Assembly (NCBI RefSeq): GCF_029543105.1
Contig: NZ_JARQXB010000002.1
Coordinates: 292,712 to 356,711, forward strand
Length of the DNA stretch: 64,000 nucleotides
Direction: 5' to 3'
DNA from: Stenotrophomonas sp. HITSZ_GD
GTDB lineage: Bacteria; Pseudomonadota; Gammaproteobacteria; Xanthomonadales; Xanthomonadaceae
This document shows, in pieces, positions 7,676-16,544 of the stretch. Numbering within the stretch: position 1 is the stretch's first letter; every line of letters begins with the position of its first letter. The notes under the pieces are model-generated. The model was given only the letters and a program-made list of their open reading frames with translations. It was not told the DNA's origin and did not search any database. The position numbers were made by a program, and so were the translations under genes.

Positions 7676-8311
7676 TCAACTATTGGATTCGACTTTTTTC
7701 GGGTTCTGCCGCAGCGCCGCTTTTTCGTCTTCGCGCAGGCTCGGCCAAGCCGCATGCAGGTACTGCAGGCCCGACCACAGCGTGAGGATCGCCGCGATCG
7801 CCAGCGTCCAGTCGCCCACGTGGAAGACGAAACGGCCCATCCACATGCCCTCGCCCGCGGCCGCCTGGCCGGGCTGCACGGAATACAGCAAGCACAGCAG
7901 GGCGACCATCTGCGCGGTGGTCTTGACCTTGCCGATCATCGCCACGCGCACCTTGGCGCGCTGGCCGAGTTCGGCCATCCATTCGCGCAGCGCGGACACG
8001 GCGATCTCGCGGCCGACGATCACCGCGGCCCAGAACGCCATCCACGGCGTGGGATGGCCCTGCACGATCAGGAACAGCGCCACGGCGACCATCAGCTTGT
8101 CGGCCACCGGGTCGAGGAACGCACCGAACGCCGAATACTGGTGGTAGCGGCGCGCGATCCAGCCATCGAGCCAGTCGGTGATCGCCGCCAGGCCGAAGAT
8201 CGCCGCCGACGCGAAGTTGGTCCACGAATACGGCAGGTAGAACACCACGACCAGCACCGGGATCATCACGATCCGCAGCAGCGTCAGCCAGGTGGGGATG
8301 GTCAACTTCAT
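7676..8311 (-). CDS. pgsA: CDP-diacylglycerol--glycerol-3-phosphate 3-phosphatidyltransferase
   Basis: 211 residues. An inner-membrane enzyme making phosphatidylglycerophosphate, the committed step to phosphatidylglycerol and cardiolipin. The CDP-alcohol phosphotransferase signature D-x2-DG-x2-AR-x8-G-x3-D-x3-D is complete (DWLDGWIARR, then GAFLDPVADK, about residues 46-72). Several hydrophobic segments flank it, starting with LTLLRIVMIPVLVVVFYLPY. It lies 9 bp downstream of uvrC and is followed by the tRNA cluster, the conserved gammaproteobacterial uvrC-pgsA-tRNA order. The C-terminal tail after about residue 190 is polar and lysine-rich. Confidence 0.95.
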   Translation of the reverse strand: MKLTIPTWLTLLRIVMIPVLVVVFYLPYSWTNFASAAIFGLAAITDWLDGWIARRYHQYSAFGAFLDPVADKLMVAVALFLIVQGHPTPWMAFWAAVIVGREIAVSALREWMAELGQRAKVRVAMIGKVKTTAQMVALLCLLYSVQPGQAAAGEGMWMGRFVFHVGDWTLAIAAILTLWSGLQYLHAAWPSLREDEKAALRQNPKKVESNS

Positions 8312-8320
8312 CGTGCTTCT

Positions 8321-10168
8321 CTATTCGCCGTTCGCGTCGGGCAGCGGCAGCCCGTGCAGGTTAGCGTAGATTCGGGCGGCCAGGGCGGCGTTCACGCCTT
8401 CCACCCGCGCGATCTCCGCCTCGCCGGCGGCCTTGAGCCCGGCCAATCCGCCGAAATGTTTGAGCAGGTTGGCGCGACGCCGCGGGCCGATGCCCGGGAT
8501 GTCCTCCAGCTTGCTGGTCATGCGCGCCTTCTGGCGGCGGCCGCGGTGGCCGGTGATGGCAAAACGGTGCGCTTCGTCGCGCACCTGCTGGATGAACTGC
8601 AATGCGGGCGAGGCGGCGCCCGGCCGCAGTTCGCGGCCATCGGGCAACACCAGGGTTTCGTGCCCGGCGCGACGTTCCTCGCCCTTGGCCACGCCCACCA
8701 GCGCCACGCGGTCGATGCCCAGCTCGGCCATCACCGCCTGCGCCTGCGCCAGCTGGCCGGCGCCGCCGTCGATCAGCAGCACCTCGGGCAGCACGCCGCC
8801 CTCCTCCACCGCGCGGCGAAAACGCCGTTCCAGCGCCTGGCGCATCGCCGCGTAGTCGTCGCCCGGCGCGATGCCGGCGATATTGAAGCGGCGATATTGC
8901 CCGCGCACGGGCCCGGCGGCATCGAACACCACGCACGAGGCCACCGTCGCCTCGCCCAGGGTGTGGCTGATGTCGAAGCACTCCACCCGCTTCACTGGCT
9001 CGGCCAGGTCCAGCATCTCGCGCAGCGCCTCGCTGCGCGCGTGCTGCGCGCTCTGGCTGGTCATCTCCGAGGCCAGCGTCTGCTGTGCGTTGCGCGCGGC
9101 CAGCTCGACGTAGCCGGCGCGCTCGCCGCGCACGTTCCACTTCAGCGCGACCTTGCGCTCGGCCGAGGCGGTAAGCGCGTGCTCGATCAGCTCGGCCTCG
9201 GGAATCTCGCGGTCCAGCAGGATCTCGCGCGGCGGCGTGTGCTCGATGTAGTACTGCGAGACGAAGGCGGCCAGGATCTCGTCGGCGCTGTCTTCGCCAT
9301 TGGTCTTGGGAAAGAACGCGCGCGTGCCCAGGTTGCGGCCATCGCGAAAGGCCAGCAGCAGCACGCAGGCGTTGGCGCCCTGGGTGGCGCAGGCAAGCAC
9401 GTCCAGGTCGGCGGCGCGGCCCTCCACGAACTGCCGGTTCTGCAGGCTGCGCAGCGAGGACAGCAAATCGCGCAGGCGCGCGGCGCGCTCGAACTGCAGC
9501 TGTTCGCTGGCGGTCTGCATTTCCTGCATCAGCTCTTCGCCGAGCTGGTCGCTCTTGCCTTCGAGGAACAGCGTGGCGCGGTGCACCGATTCGGCGTAAT
9601 CCTGCGCGCTCACCAATTCCACGCACGGCGCACTGCATCGGCCGATCTGGTATTGCAGGCAGGGCCGGGAGCGGTTGCGGAACACGCTGTCCTCGCAGCT
9701 GCGCAGGCGGAACAGCTTGTGCATCAGGTTCAGCGTCTCGCGCACGGCGTACACGCTGGCATACGGCCCGAAATAGCGCCCCGGGATCGCGCGTGGGCCG
9801 CGGTGCAGGCCGATGCGCGGCCAGTCCTCGCGGGTGAGCAGCACGTAGGGGTAGCTCTTGTCGTCACGCAGCGAGACGTTGTAGCGCGGCGTCAGCGACT
9901 TGATCAGCTGGTTTTCCAGCAGCAGCGCTTCGGCCTCGGTGCGGGTCACGGTCACGTCCATGCGCGCCACCTGCGAGAGCATGGACATCGTGCGCGCATT
10001 CTTCGGCGAGCCGTTGAAATAGCTGCCCACGCGCTTGCGCAGCGCGCCGGCCTTGCCAACGTACAGCAGCGTGTCGTCCGCGGCATACATGCGGTACACG
10101 CCGGGGGCGGTACTCAGCTGCGCAGCGAATGCCTTGCCATCGAATCCGGCGGGCGGCCTGGCTTTCAT
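8321..10168 (-). CDS. uvrC: Excinuclease ABC subunit C
   Basis: 615 residues from ATG at 10168 (MKARPPAGFDG), overlapping the stop of the upstream gene as ATGA. UvrC makes both incisions in nucleotide excision repair. The N-terminal GIY-YIG nuclease is visible (PGVYRMYAADDTLLYVGKA, about residues 22-42), followed by the cysteine-rich CLQYQIGRCSAPC segment, a UVR domain (ASEQLQFERAARLRDLL), the RNase H-like C-terminal nuclease (ECFDISHTLG; LLIDGGAGQL) and a helix-hairpin-helix pair (LEDIPGIGPRRRANLLKHFGG) at the end. Length is normal. Start-stop overlap with the NHL-repeat gene suggests translational coupling. Confidence 0.97.
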   Translation of the reverse strand: MKARPPAGFDGKAFAAQLSTAPGVYRMYAADDTLLYVGKAGALRKRVGSYFNGSPKNARTMSMLSQVARMDVTVTRTEAEALLLENQLIKSLTPRYNVSLRDDKSYPYVLLTREDWPRIGLHRGPRAIPGRYFGPYASVYAVRETLNLMHKLFRLRSCEDSVFRNRSRPCLQYQIGRCSAPCVELVSAQDYAESVHRATLFLEGKSDQLGEELMQEMQTASEQLQFERAARLRDLLSSLRSLQNRQFVEGRAADLDVLACATQGANACVLLLAFRDGRNLGTRAFFPKTNGEDSADEILAAFVSQYYIEHTPPREILLDREIPEAELIEHALTASAERKVALKWNVRGERAGYVELAARNAQQTLASEMTSQSAQHARSEALREMLDLAEPVKRVECFDISHTLGEATVASCVVFDAAGPVRGQYRRFNIAGIAPGDDYAAMRQALERRFRRAVEEGGVLPEVLLIDGGAGQLAQAQAVMAELGIDRVALVGVAKGEERRAGHETLVLPDGRELRPGAASPALQFIQQVRDEAHRFAITGHRGRRQKARMTSKLEDIPGIGPRRRANLLKHFGGLAGLKAAGEAEIARVEGVNAALAARIYANLHGLPLPDANGE

Positions 10169-11586
10169 TCCTGGATCGTGAACTCGCTCAATTCGCCGCT
10201 GGCGATGTCGTAACGCAGCACGGCGTGGGCATCGGTCTCGGCGATCCACACGCTGCCGGCGGCCACCGCCAGCCCGGCCGGGCCGTGCAGGCGGCGCGGC
10301 AGCTTGACCGTGGCCAGCTCGCCGCCGCCCAAACGCAGGCTGCGCAGGCTGCCATTGCCGCTGTCGGCGATCCACAGCACGGGCGCGCCGGCGGGGTCCA
10401 TCGCGATGGCTTGCGGGAATTGCAGGCGCGCCAGGTGCCGCGGGCCGTCGGCATCGCCGAACTCCCACGGCCCCTGCCCGCCGACCAGCGTCTGCACCAG
10501 ATCGCCGCGCAGTTGCATGGAGCGGATGGCCGAGCCGAGCGCGTCGCACACGTAGAGGGTCTGCTGCACCGCCACCACGGCGGTGGGCTGCGCGAACGCG
10601 GCCAGGTGGCCGCTACCGTCGCGCTCGTCCAGCGCGCCGGCACCGGCGCGCCAGCGCAGTTCGCCGCGGCCCAGGTCGTAACCCCAGATCCGGTTGTCGC
10701 CGGCCATCGCCACCAGCAGTTCGTTGCCGGCCACGGTCACGCCCTGCGGGCTGTCCAGCGATACCTGCGTCGCCTCGCCCACCACGCCTTCGACCGGCTC
10801 GCCGGCGCGGCCGTTGCCGCACAGCGTATCGACCCGGCCGCTGGAGAGATGGACCCGGCGCAGCGCATGGTTGCCGGCATCGGCCACGTACAGCGCCTCG
10901 CGCGCCAGGGCCAGGCCGCGCGGGCGGCGGAAAGCCGCCTCGCCAAGGCCTCCATCCATGAAATCGGCCGTGCCCAGGCCGAACTGGCGCAGCACGCGCC
11001 CGGCGTGGTTGCACTCGAGGACGCGATGGTGGCCGCTGTCGGCGATGAACAGGCGGTCGGCACTGGCCGCCAGCCCGGTCGGGAAACGCAGGGTCAGCCG
11101 CGGCTCGGGATGGCGCTCGGGCGGTACGCGCAGGTCCTCGTCGCTGGGCATCGGCTGCCCCTCGCACAGCGCCTGCAGCTCGCGTTCCAGCTCGCCGCCA
11201 AGGCCGACCACCCGCTGGCGCTCGCGGCCCTGGGCGTCGATCAGCACCACGGTGGGCCAGGACGCCACGCCGAAGCGGCGCCAGGTTTCCCACTCGCGGT
11301 CCAGCAGGATCGGGGCCTGCACCCCATGCTGGCGCAGCAGCTTGAGCGCGCGCTCCGGCTCTCGCTCGCTGTCGAAGCGCGGCACCTGCACCACGATCAG
11401 CTGCAAGCGCCCGGGATTGCGCGCCTGCCACTGCGACAGTTCGGCCAGCCGCTGGGCACACCACTCCGAGCCGGCGTTGACGAACGCCAGCACCAGCGCC
11501 CGCCCGCGGTGTTCCTGCAGGGTGGACGGCCGGGCGTTGAGCCAGGTGGGGAATTCGGGGAATTCCTGAAGATTCGGCACGCTCAT
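10165..11586 (-). CDS. Thioredoxin-like/NHL-repeat protein (NHLRC2-like)
   Basis: 473 residues. Residues about 1-145 look like a thioredoxin fold (RALVLAFVNAGSEWCAQRLAEL; VASWPTVVLIDAQGRE with a cis-Pro-like position), followed by a beta-propeller of NHL repeats recognisable from phrases like FPTGLAASADRLFIADSGHHRV, RRPRGLALAREALYVADAGNHAL and FPQAIAMDPAGAPVLWIADSGNG. This architecture matches NHLRC2. The active-site position reads WCAQR: only the first cysteine of CxxC is present, so disulphide exchange is unlikely. No signal peptide, so probably cytoplasmic. ATGA overlaps with both neighbours (phosphatase upstream, uvrC downstream). Function unknown. Confidence 0.82.
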   Translation of the reverse strand: MSVPNLQEFPEFPTWLNARPSTLQEHRGRALVLAFVNAGSEWCAQRLAELSQWQARNPGRLQLIVVQVPRFDSEREPERALKLLRQHGVQAPILLDREWETWRRFGVASWPTVVLIDAQGRERQRVVGLGGELERELQALCEGQPMPSDEDLRVPPERHPEPRLTLRFPTGLAASADRLFIADSGHHRVLECNHAGRVLRQFGLGTADFMDGGLGEAAFRRPRGLALAREALYVADAGNHALRRVHLSSGRVDTLCGNGRAGEPVEGVVGEATQVSLDSPQGVTVAGNELLVAMAGDNRIWGYDLGRGELRWRAGAGALDERDGSGHLAAFAQPTAVVAVQQTLYVCDALGSAIRSMQLRGDLVQTLVGGQGPWEFGDADGPRHLARLQFPQAIAMDPAGAPVLWIADSGNGSLRSLRLGGGELATVKLPRRLHGPAGLAVAAGSVWIAETDAHAVLRYDIASGELSEFTIQE

Positions 11587-12071
11587 CGGTCGATTATGCC
11601 CAAAGCGGACGCATGCGTAAGGCGCTGCACCGTGGCCCGCGCCGCGCGGTCGACCAGCGCCCAGGCGGCCTCGAACTCTTCCGTTCCGCCGGTGTAGGGA
11701 TCAGGCACCTCCGAGGCGTCCTCGATTCCGGCCCACGGCAGCCACAGCACCACCCGGTCGCGGGCATGCGCCGGCGCCCGCGCCTGGGCATCGCGCAGGT
11801 TGGACGCGTCGGCGCAGAGGATCCAGTCGAAGGCCTGGAAATCGGCCGGACGCAGCTGGCGCGCGCGCAGGCCGGAGATATCCACGCCGTGCCCGGCGGC
11901 GCAGCGGATCGCCTGCCGGTCCGGCGGCTCGCCGGCATGCCAACCGCCGGTGCCGGCCGAATCGACCTCCACTGCGCCGGCCAGCGGCGAGGCGTCCAGC
12001 CGCGCGCGCAGGGCGCCCTCGCCCATCGGCGAGCGGCAGATGTTGCCCAGGCACAGCACCAGCAACCTCAT
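11583..12071 (-). CDS. Low-molecular-weight protein-tyrosine phosphatase
   Basis: 162 residues from ATG at 12071 ([15 protein letters not shown]). The phosphate-binding loop C-x5-R-S is at residues 7-14 (nucleophile Cys7, Arg13), and the general-acid loop DPYTGG lies about residue 128. These enzymes dephosphorylate tyrosine on proteins, in bacteria often kinases governing polysaccharide export. The gene overlaps kdsB upstream and the NHL gene downstream by 4 bp (ATGA). The kdsB-phosphatase pairing also occurs in Pseudomonas, so it is probably part of the envelope biogenesis run rather than a capsule cluster. Confidence 0.92.
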   Translation of the reverse strand: MRLLVLCLGNICRSPMGEGALRARLDASPLAGAVEVDSAGTGGWHAGEPPDRQAIRCAAGHGVDISGLRARQLRPADFQAFDWILCADASNLRDAQARAPAHARDRVVLWLPWAGIEDASEVPDPYTGGTEEFEAAWALVDRAARATVQRLTHASALGIIDR

Positions 12072-12841
12072 GCAGCGTCCCAGCGTGCCTGCGCGCGCAG
12101 CAGGTCCTCGGGCGTATCGATGCCCGGCGGGAACTGCTCGGGCGTCAGCGCCACCGCGATGCGGTGGCCGGCCTCCAGCACGCGCAACTGCTCCAGCGAT
12201 TCCACCCGCTCCAGCCGTCCCGGCGGCATCGCCGCGAACTGCTGCAAAAAGCCGGCGCGGTAGCCGTAGATGCCGATGTGCCGCAGCCACTCGCCCGGTG
12301 GCAGCACGTCGCGCGCGGCGGCGAAGGCGTCGCGGTGCCAGGGGATCGGCGCGCGGCTGAAATACAGCGCGTGGCCGGTGTCGTCGCGCACCAGCTTGAC
12401 CACGTTGGGATCGAACAGTTCGTGCGCCTCGGTGACCGGCGTCGCAAGCGTGGACATGTGCGCCCGGCCCGACGCCAGCAGGCGCGCGACCTCGCGGATG
12501 CCCGCGGCCGGGGCGAACGGCTCGTCGCCCTGCAGGTTCACCACGAGCGTGTCGTCCGACCAACCCGCCTGGCGGGCACATTCGGCCAGGCGGTCGGTGC
12601 CGGAGGCGTGGTCGGGCGAGGTCATCGCGACATGCACCCCCGCCAGCCCTTCGACCGCGGCGGAGACGCGCGCGTCGTCGGTGGCGACCCAGACCTCGCG
12701 GGCGCCGGCCTGCAGGGCCCGCTCGGCGACCCGCCGCACCAGCGGCTCGCCACCCAGCAGCCGCAGCGGCTTGCCCGGCAGGCGGGTGGCCGCATAGCGC
12801 GCCGGCACGGCGACGACGAAGGAAGGCAGTTCGGCAGTCAT
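12068..12841 (-). CDS. kdsB: 3-deoxy-manno-octulosonate cytidylyltransferase (CMP-KDO synthetase)
   Basis: 257 residues from ATG at 12841; a GTG at 12850 would add three residues. It activates KDO as CMP-KDO for the LPS inner core. The nucleotidyltransferase N-terminus [15 protein letters not shown], the [12 protein letters not shown] segment and NLQGDEPF are classic KdsB motifs; [12 protein letters not shown] and [10 protein letters not shown] follow in the usual places. Length agrees with the family (about 250). It sits 39 bp after lpxK on the same strand and is 4-bp coupled to the phosphatase. Confidence 0.96.
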   Translation of the reverse strand: MTAELPSFVVAVPARYAATRLPGKPLRLLGGEPLVRRVAERALQAGAREVWVATDDARVSAAVEGLAGVHVAMTSPDHASGTDRLAECARQAGWSDDTLVVNLQGDEPFAPAAGIREVARLLASGRAHMSTLATPVTEAHELFDPNVVKLVRDDTGHALYFSRAPIPWHRDAFAAARDVLPPGEWLRHIGIYGYRAGFLQQFAAMPPGRLERVESLEQLRVLEAGHRIAVALTPEQFPPGIDTPEDLLRAQARWDAA

Positions 12842-12880
12842 GTCATGCACCGTGGGGACGGCAGGAGGAAAAAGAAAGGT

Positions 12881-13900
12881 TCAACCGCGACGCAGCTTGC
12901 CCAGCCGGTCCAGCAAGGCGACCCAGAACGCGGCCGGCAGGTCGGCCTGCAGCGGCACGCTGAACATCCACTCGTCGGCGAAGTCGCGGCATTTCACCGC
13001 GTCCTTCTCGGTCATCAGCACCGGCAACTGGCTGCCGAAGCCGAAGTCCGCGGCCACATAGCGGTGATGGTCGGCGAAGGCGTGCGGCACCACGCCGATG
13101 CCGCGCGCGCGCAGCATCGAGAAGAAGCGCTCCGGATGCGCGATACCCGCCACCGCATGCACGCGCTGCCCGGCGAAGACCGCCAGCGACCGCGCGCGGC
13201 CGCCCCGCAGCGGCTGCGCCTCGTCCAGGCGCAGGCGCATCTGCCATTCGCCGAAGCCCGGCGCCATCGCCGCGTCCTCCGGCGGGGTCTCGCCCAGGTT
13301 GACGATGCGGAAGTCGCACTCGCGGGCACGCTCGGCGGGCTCGCGCAGCGGGCCGGCGGGAATCAGCCGGCCATTGCCGTAGCGGCGCTTGCCGTCCACC
13401 ACCTCGATCTCGACATCGCGCGCCAGCCGGTAGTGCTGCAGGCCATCGTCGCAGACCACGATGTCGCAGCCGGCTTCCAGCAGCGCGCGGGCGGCGGCAA
13501 CGCGGTCGGCGTCCACGCGCACCGGCACGCCGGTCTTCCACGCGATCAGCACCGGCTCGTCGCCGCCGAGGGCGGCCGGCGTGCCCGGTTCGATCCAGCG
13601 CGGCGTGCGCGCATCCTGCCGGCCATAGCCGCGGCTGGCCACGCCCGGCTTCCAGCCGGCCTCGCGCAGCTTCTCCACCAGCGCGATGGTCAGCGGCGTC
13701 TTGCCGGTGCCGCCGGCGGTGACATTGCCCACCACCACGACCGGCACCGGCACCTGGTGGCGGCGCCGCCAGCCGCGCCGGTAGAGCGCCCGGCGCACGC
13801 CGACCACCGCGCCGTACAGCGGCGCCAGCACGCGTGCGCCGAAGGGTACCGGCAGGTCCTCGTACCAGTAAGCCGGGGTCTTGCTCAGGGGTTTGCTCAT
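12881..13900 (-). CDS. lpxK: Tetraacyldisaccharide 4'-kinase
   Basis: 339 residues. It phosphorylates the lipid A disaccharide at the 4' position at the inner face of the inner membrane. The P-loop [11 protein letters not shown] is at residues 58-68, and the DDGLQHYRL motif (catalytic Asp/His region) lies near residue 150. The hydrophobic stretch [21 protein letters not shown] (about 24-44) is the usual membrane-associating N-terminal helix. It overlaps msbA by 4 bp (ATGA), pairing the last lipid A kinase with the lipid A flippase. Confidence 0.96.
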   Translation of the reverse strand: MSKPLSKTPAYWYEDLPVPFGARVLAPLYGAVVGVRRALYRRGWRRRHQVPVPVVVVGNVTAGGTGKTPLTIALVEKLREAGWKPGVASRGYGRQDARTPRWIEPGTPAALGGDEPVLIAWKTGVPVRVDADRVAAARALLEAGCDIVVCDDGLQHYRLARDVEIEVVDGKRRYGNGRLIPAGPLREPAERARECDFRIVNLGETPPEDAAMAPGFGEWQMRLRLDEAQPLRGGRARSLAVFAGQRVHAVAGIAHPERFFSMLRARGIGVVPHAFADHHRYVAADFGFGSQLPVLMTEKDAVKCRDFADEWMFSVPLQADLPAAFWVALLDRLGKLRRG

Positions 13901-15648
13901 ACCTGCCTTTCGCGGAACTGCATGCCGTGCAGGTGGGCGTACAGCCCGCCCTGTGCGAGCAGCTGCGCGTGGGTACCGCGCTCGACGATGCGGCCATGGT
14001 CCATCACCAGCACCTGGTCGGCATGCTCGATGGTGGACAGGCGGTGGGCGATGACCAGCGTGGTGCGGTCCGGCATGAGCCGGTGCAGCGCGTCCTGCAC
14101 CAGGCGCTCGGATTCGTTGTCGAGCGCGGCGGTGGCCTCGTCGAGGATCAGGATGGGCGCATCGCGCAGGATGGCGCGGGCGATCGCCAAGCGCTGGCGC
14201 TGGCCGCCGGAGAGCAGCGCGCCGTTCTCGCCGATCGGCGTCTGCAGCTGCTGCGGCAGGCGCTCGATGAACTCCCAGGCGTTGGCCGCTTCGGCCGCGG
14301 CGCGGATGCGCGCCTCGCTGGCCTCGGTGCCGTAGGCGATGTTGGCCGCCACGGTGTCATCGAACAGCATCACCCGCTGGCCGACCAGCGCGATCTGCCG
14401 GCGCAGGTCTTCCAGCCGGTACTCATCCAGCGGCACGCCGTCCAGCCGGATGCACCCGCCGGTAGGTTCGTAGAAGCGCGGCACCAGCCGCACCAGGCTG
14501 GTCTTGCCGCTGCCCGAGCGCCCGACGATGGCCGTCACCGTGCCCGGCTTGGCCTGGAAGGTGATGTCGTCCAGCGCCAGGCCGTCGTCCTGGCGGTAGC
14601 GCAGCATCACGTGTTCGAAGGACAGCTCGCCAAGGGCGCGCTTCACCTCGCGGGTGCCGGTGTCCTGCTCGGTGGGCAGGTCGAGGATGCCGAACAGGCG
14701 CTCGGCGGCGGCCACGCCGCGGGAAATGGCGCTTTGTACGCTGGTGAGGCGGCGCAGGGAGGGGATGATGGCCATCATGGAGCTCATCAGGGCCATGAAC
14801 TCGCCCGCGTTGAGGCGACCGGCGAGCGACTCGCGGGTGGCGACAAACACGATCACGGCCAGCGCCAGCGCCGCCAGGAACTGCACGGTGGCGGACGCGG
14901 TGGCGCGCGTGGTCTCCACTTTCATGTTCAACCGCAGCATCCGGTTGGCCAGCGCCTGATAGCGCCCGATCTCGTGCTGCTGGGTGCCGTGCACCTTCAC
15001 TTCCTGCTGCGCCGAGAGCGACTGCTCGGCCGTCTGCGCCATCGCGCCCATGCCGTCCTGGATGCCGCGGCTGATGCGGCGATAACGCTTGCCCACGTAG
15101 GACACGATCACGCCGATCAGCGGCACCACCAGCAGCATGGCGAAGGTGACCTTCAGGCTCATCTGCACCATCACGGCCAGCATGTAGATGATGGTAAGCG
15201 TGTCGGCCACGACGGTCTTCAGCGCATCGGCGCTGGCCTGGGTCACCTGTTCGGTATCGAAGTTCAGCCGGCTCACCATCACCGGTGTCGCTTCGTTGTC
15301 GAAGTGCGTGGACGGCAGGCGCATGTACTTGCCGAGCACCTGCTCACGCAGGTCGCGCACCACGCTGCGGCCGGTACGCGCCATGCAGTAGTCGCCCACG
15401 AAGGTGGCCAGACTGCGCATCACGAACAAGCCCAGGATCGCGAGCGGCAGCATCACCGCCGCACGCGGCTCGGGATTCACGAAGCCTTCGTTGATCAACG
15501 GCTTCATCAGCAGCATGAAGAAGTAACCGGCGGTGCTTTCCACCACCATGCCGGCCAAGGCCAGCCCCAGCCAGCTCGAATAGGGCCGCGAATAGCCTAG
15601 CAGGCGCTTGTATATCGGCCAAACCGGTGCCGCTTTGGCTGCGCTCAC
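13897..15648 (-). CDS. msbA: Lipid A export permease/ATP-binding protein MsbA
   Basis: 583 residues, the normal length of an ABC half-transporter. Six transmembrane segments occupy about residues 20-310 (for example [23 protein letters not shown]). The ATPase domain carries Walker [10 protein letters not shown], signature LSGGQRQR, Walker [13 protein letters not shown] and the H-loop IAHRLST. It flips lipid A-core across the inner membrane. It has no N-terminal C39 peptidase domain, so it is not a peptide-processing exporter despite lying next to a double-glycine peptide gene. It begins the lpxK-kdsB run; the gene upstream is on the other strand. Confidence 0.95.
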   Translation of the reverse strand: MSAAKAAPVWPIYKRLLGYSRPYSSWLGLALAGMVVESTAGYFFMLLMKPLINEGFVNPEPRAAVMLPLAILGLFVMRSLATFVGDYCMARTGRSVVRDLREQVLGKYMRLPSTHFDNEATPVMVSRLNFDTEQVTQASADALKTVVADTLTIIYMLAVMVQMSLKVTFAMLLVVPLIGVIVSYVGKRYRRISRGIQDGMGAMAQTAEQSLSAQQEVKVHGTQQHEIGRYQALANRMLRLNMKVETTRATASATVQFLAALALAVIVFVATRESLAGRLNAGEFMALMSSMMAIIPSLRRLTSVQSAISRGVAAAERLFGILDLPTEQDTGTREVKRALGELSFEHVMLRYRQDDGLALDDITFQAKPGTVTAIVGRSGSGKTSLVRLVPRFYEPTGGCIRLDGVPLDEYRLEDLRRQIALVGQRVMLFDDTVAANIAYGTEASEARIRAAAEAANAWEFIERLPQQLQTPIGENGALLSGGQRQRLAIARAILRDAPILILDEATAALDNESERLVQDALHRLMPDRTTLVIAHRLSTIEHADQVLVMDHGRIVERGTHAQLLAQGGLYAHLHGMQFRERQV

Positions 15649-15877
15649 GAAAGCTCTCCTGGAGGGCGGCGGCTCGCGCCGGCAAGTGCGCGCGCGCTGG
15701 AAAATGTGCGATCGCGCTGGATAAGCGGCATGGGCAGCGGAAGCTCAGTAAATATCATGCGATTCATCAAACGAATATACGGATATCTCGACAGACAATA
15801 CGTTTATCTGTTGACCCAGCGCCAGCATTTATCAGACTCAGTTGGCCCAATGCAGGGCGATCAATGGAGCACTGAAG

Positions 15878-16051
15878 ATGATCAGAACGCTGAGCGAGAA
15901 GGAAGTAAAGCAAGTTTCGGGTGGCAAGGCGGATTTCTCAGGCGTTACGTCGCGTGTCGACAGCACTGCTGAGATCTTGCGCGTCGGCAGCAACGACAGA
16001 TGGCTGAATGCCGCACGCCGCGTCTTCATGTACAACGCGTTGTTCCGCTAG
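15878..16051 (+). CDS. Double-glycine leader peptide (bacteriocin/microcin-like precursor)
   Basis: 57 residues from ATG at 15878; the frame extends 12 codons upstream, but GGAG at about 15866 fits this start. The N-terminus MIRTLSEKEVKQVSGG is a textbook double-glycine leader (hydrophobic positions, acidic/basic helix, VSGG) as used by class II bacteriocins and microcins. Cleavage after GG would release a 41-residue peptide, KADFSGVTSRVD...VFMYNALFR, without cysteine, cationic, with an amphipathic C-terminus. GC is near 50%, well below its neighbours, and it interrupts the usual exbD-msbA junction on the opposite strand. No immunity gene, C39 transporter or modifying enzyme is nearby. The product class is inferred from the leader only. 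Confidence 0.62.
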   Translation: MIRTLSEKEVKQVSGGKADFSGVTSRVDSTAEILRVGSNDRWLNAARRVFMYNALFR

Positions 16052-16073
16052 TTTTTGGCATCGCCGTAGCGCG

Positions 16074-16099
16074 GCATACCCTGCACGCGCAGGGTATGC
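16074..16099. terminator. Hairpin between the peptide gene and exbD
   Basis: GCATACCCTGC-ACGC-GCAGGGTATGC, an 11-bp perfect stem located between two convergent genes. No strong T-run on either side, so it is a candidate bidirectional terminator. Confidence 0.5.
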
Positions 16100-16105
16100 T
16101 GCCAC

Positions 16106-16540
16106 TTACTTCTGCGCCGCGCGCCCGACCTCCGGCGCCGTCGCGATCGCCAGCTTGCGGAAGCCCAGCTGACCCAGCGCGTCTTGCGCCGTCACCACCG
16201 CCTGGTAAGGCGTGCGCGCATCGGCACGCAGCAACACGGTCTGCTCGCGGTCGTCGCCAGCCACCTCGCTGATCACCTGCTTGAGCGAAGCGATGTCGCT
16301 GCGCAGCACCTCGCGGTCATTGATGAAGTAGCGCCCGTCCGCATTCACCAGCACGCTCAACGAGCGCGGTGGCGCGGCGCTGTGCTGGTCGCTGGCATTG
16401 GGCAGCTGCAGCTGCAACGTGGAGCGCGCATCGAACGTGGTGGTGACCACGAAGAAGATGATCAGCACCAAGATGACGTCGATCAGTGGCACCAGGTCGA
16501 TATGCGGCTCGTCCTGCGCGCGGTCGTCGCGGATGCGCAC
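16106..16540 (-). CDS. exbD: Biopolymer transport protein ExbD
   Basis: 144 residues from GTG at 16540 (reads MRIRDDRAQDEPHID), 4 bp after the exbB stop with AAGGG upstream. It has a single transmembrane helix, LVPLIDVILVLIIFFVVTTTF (about residues 17-37), whose aspartate in PLID is the proton-path residue of ExbD/TolR. The periplasmic domain shows LSVLVNADGRYFINDREV and VLLRADARTPYQAVV. It works with ExbB to energise TonB or a related outer-membrane complex. tonB is not in the window. Confidence 0.92.
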   Translation of the reverse strand: MRIRDDRAQDEPHIDLVPLIDVILVLIIFFVVTTTFDARSTLQLQLPNASDQHSAAPPRSLSVLVNADGRYFINDREVLRSDIASLKQVISEVAGDDREQTVLLRADARTPYQAVVTAQDALGQLGFRKLAIATAPEVGRAAQK

Positions 16541-16544
16541 GCGC

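Noticed and set aside
13897..15648. MsbA considered as exporter/processor of the neighbouring double-glycine peptide
   Set aside because: The protein has no C39 peptidase domain and is the usual lipid A flippase coupled to lpxK.
15758..15972. Plus-strand frame starting MRFIKRIYGYLDRQ upstream of the double-glycine peptide
   Set aside because: It overlaps the peptide gene in another frame, lacks a ribosome site, and its second half is clearly the shadow of the leader-peptide gene.
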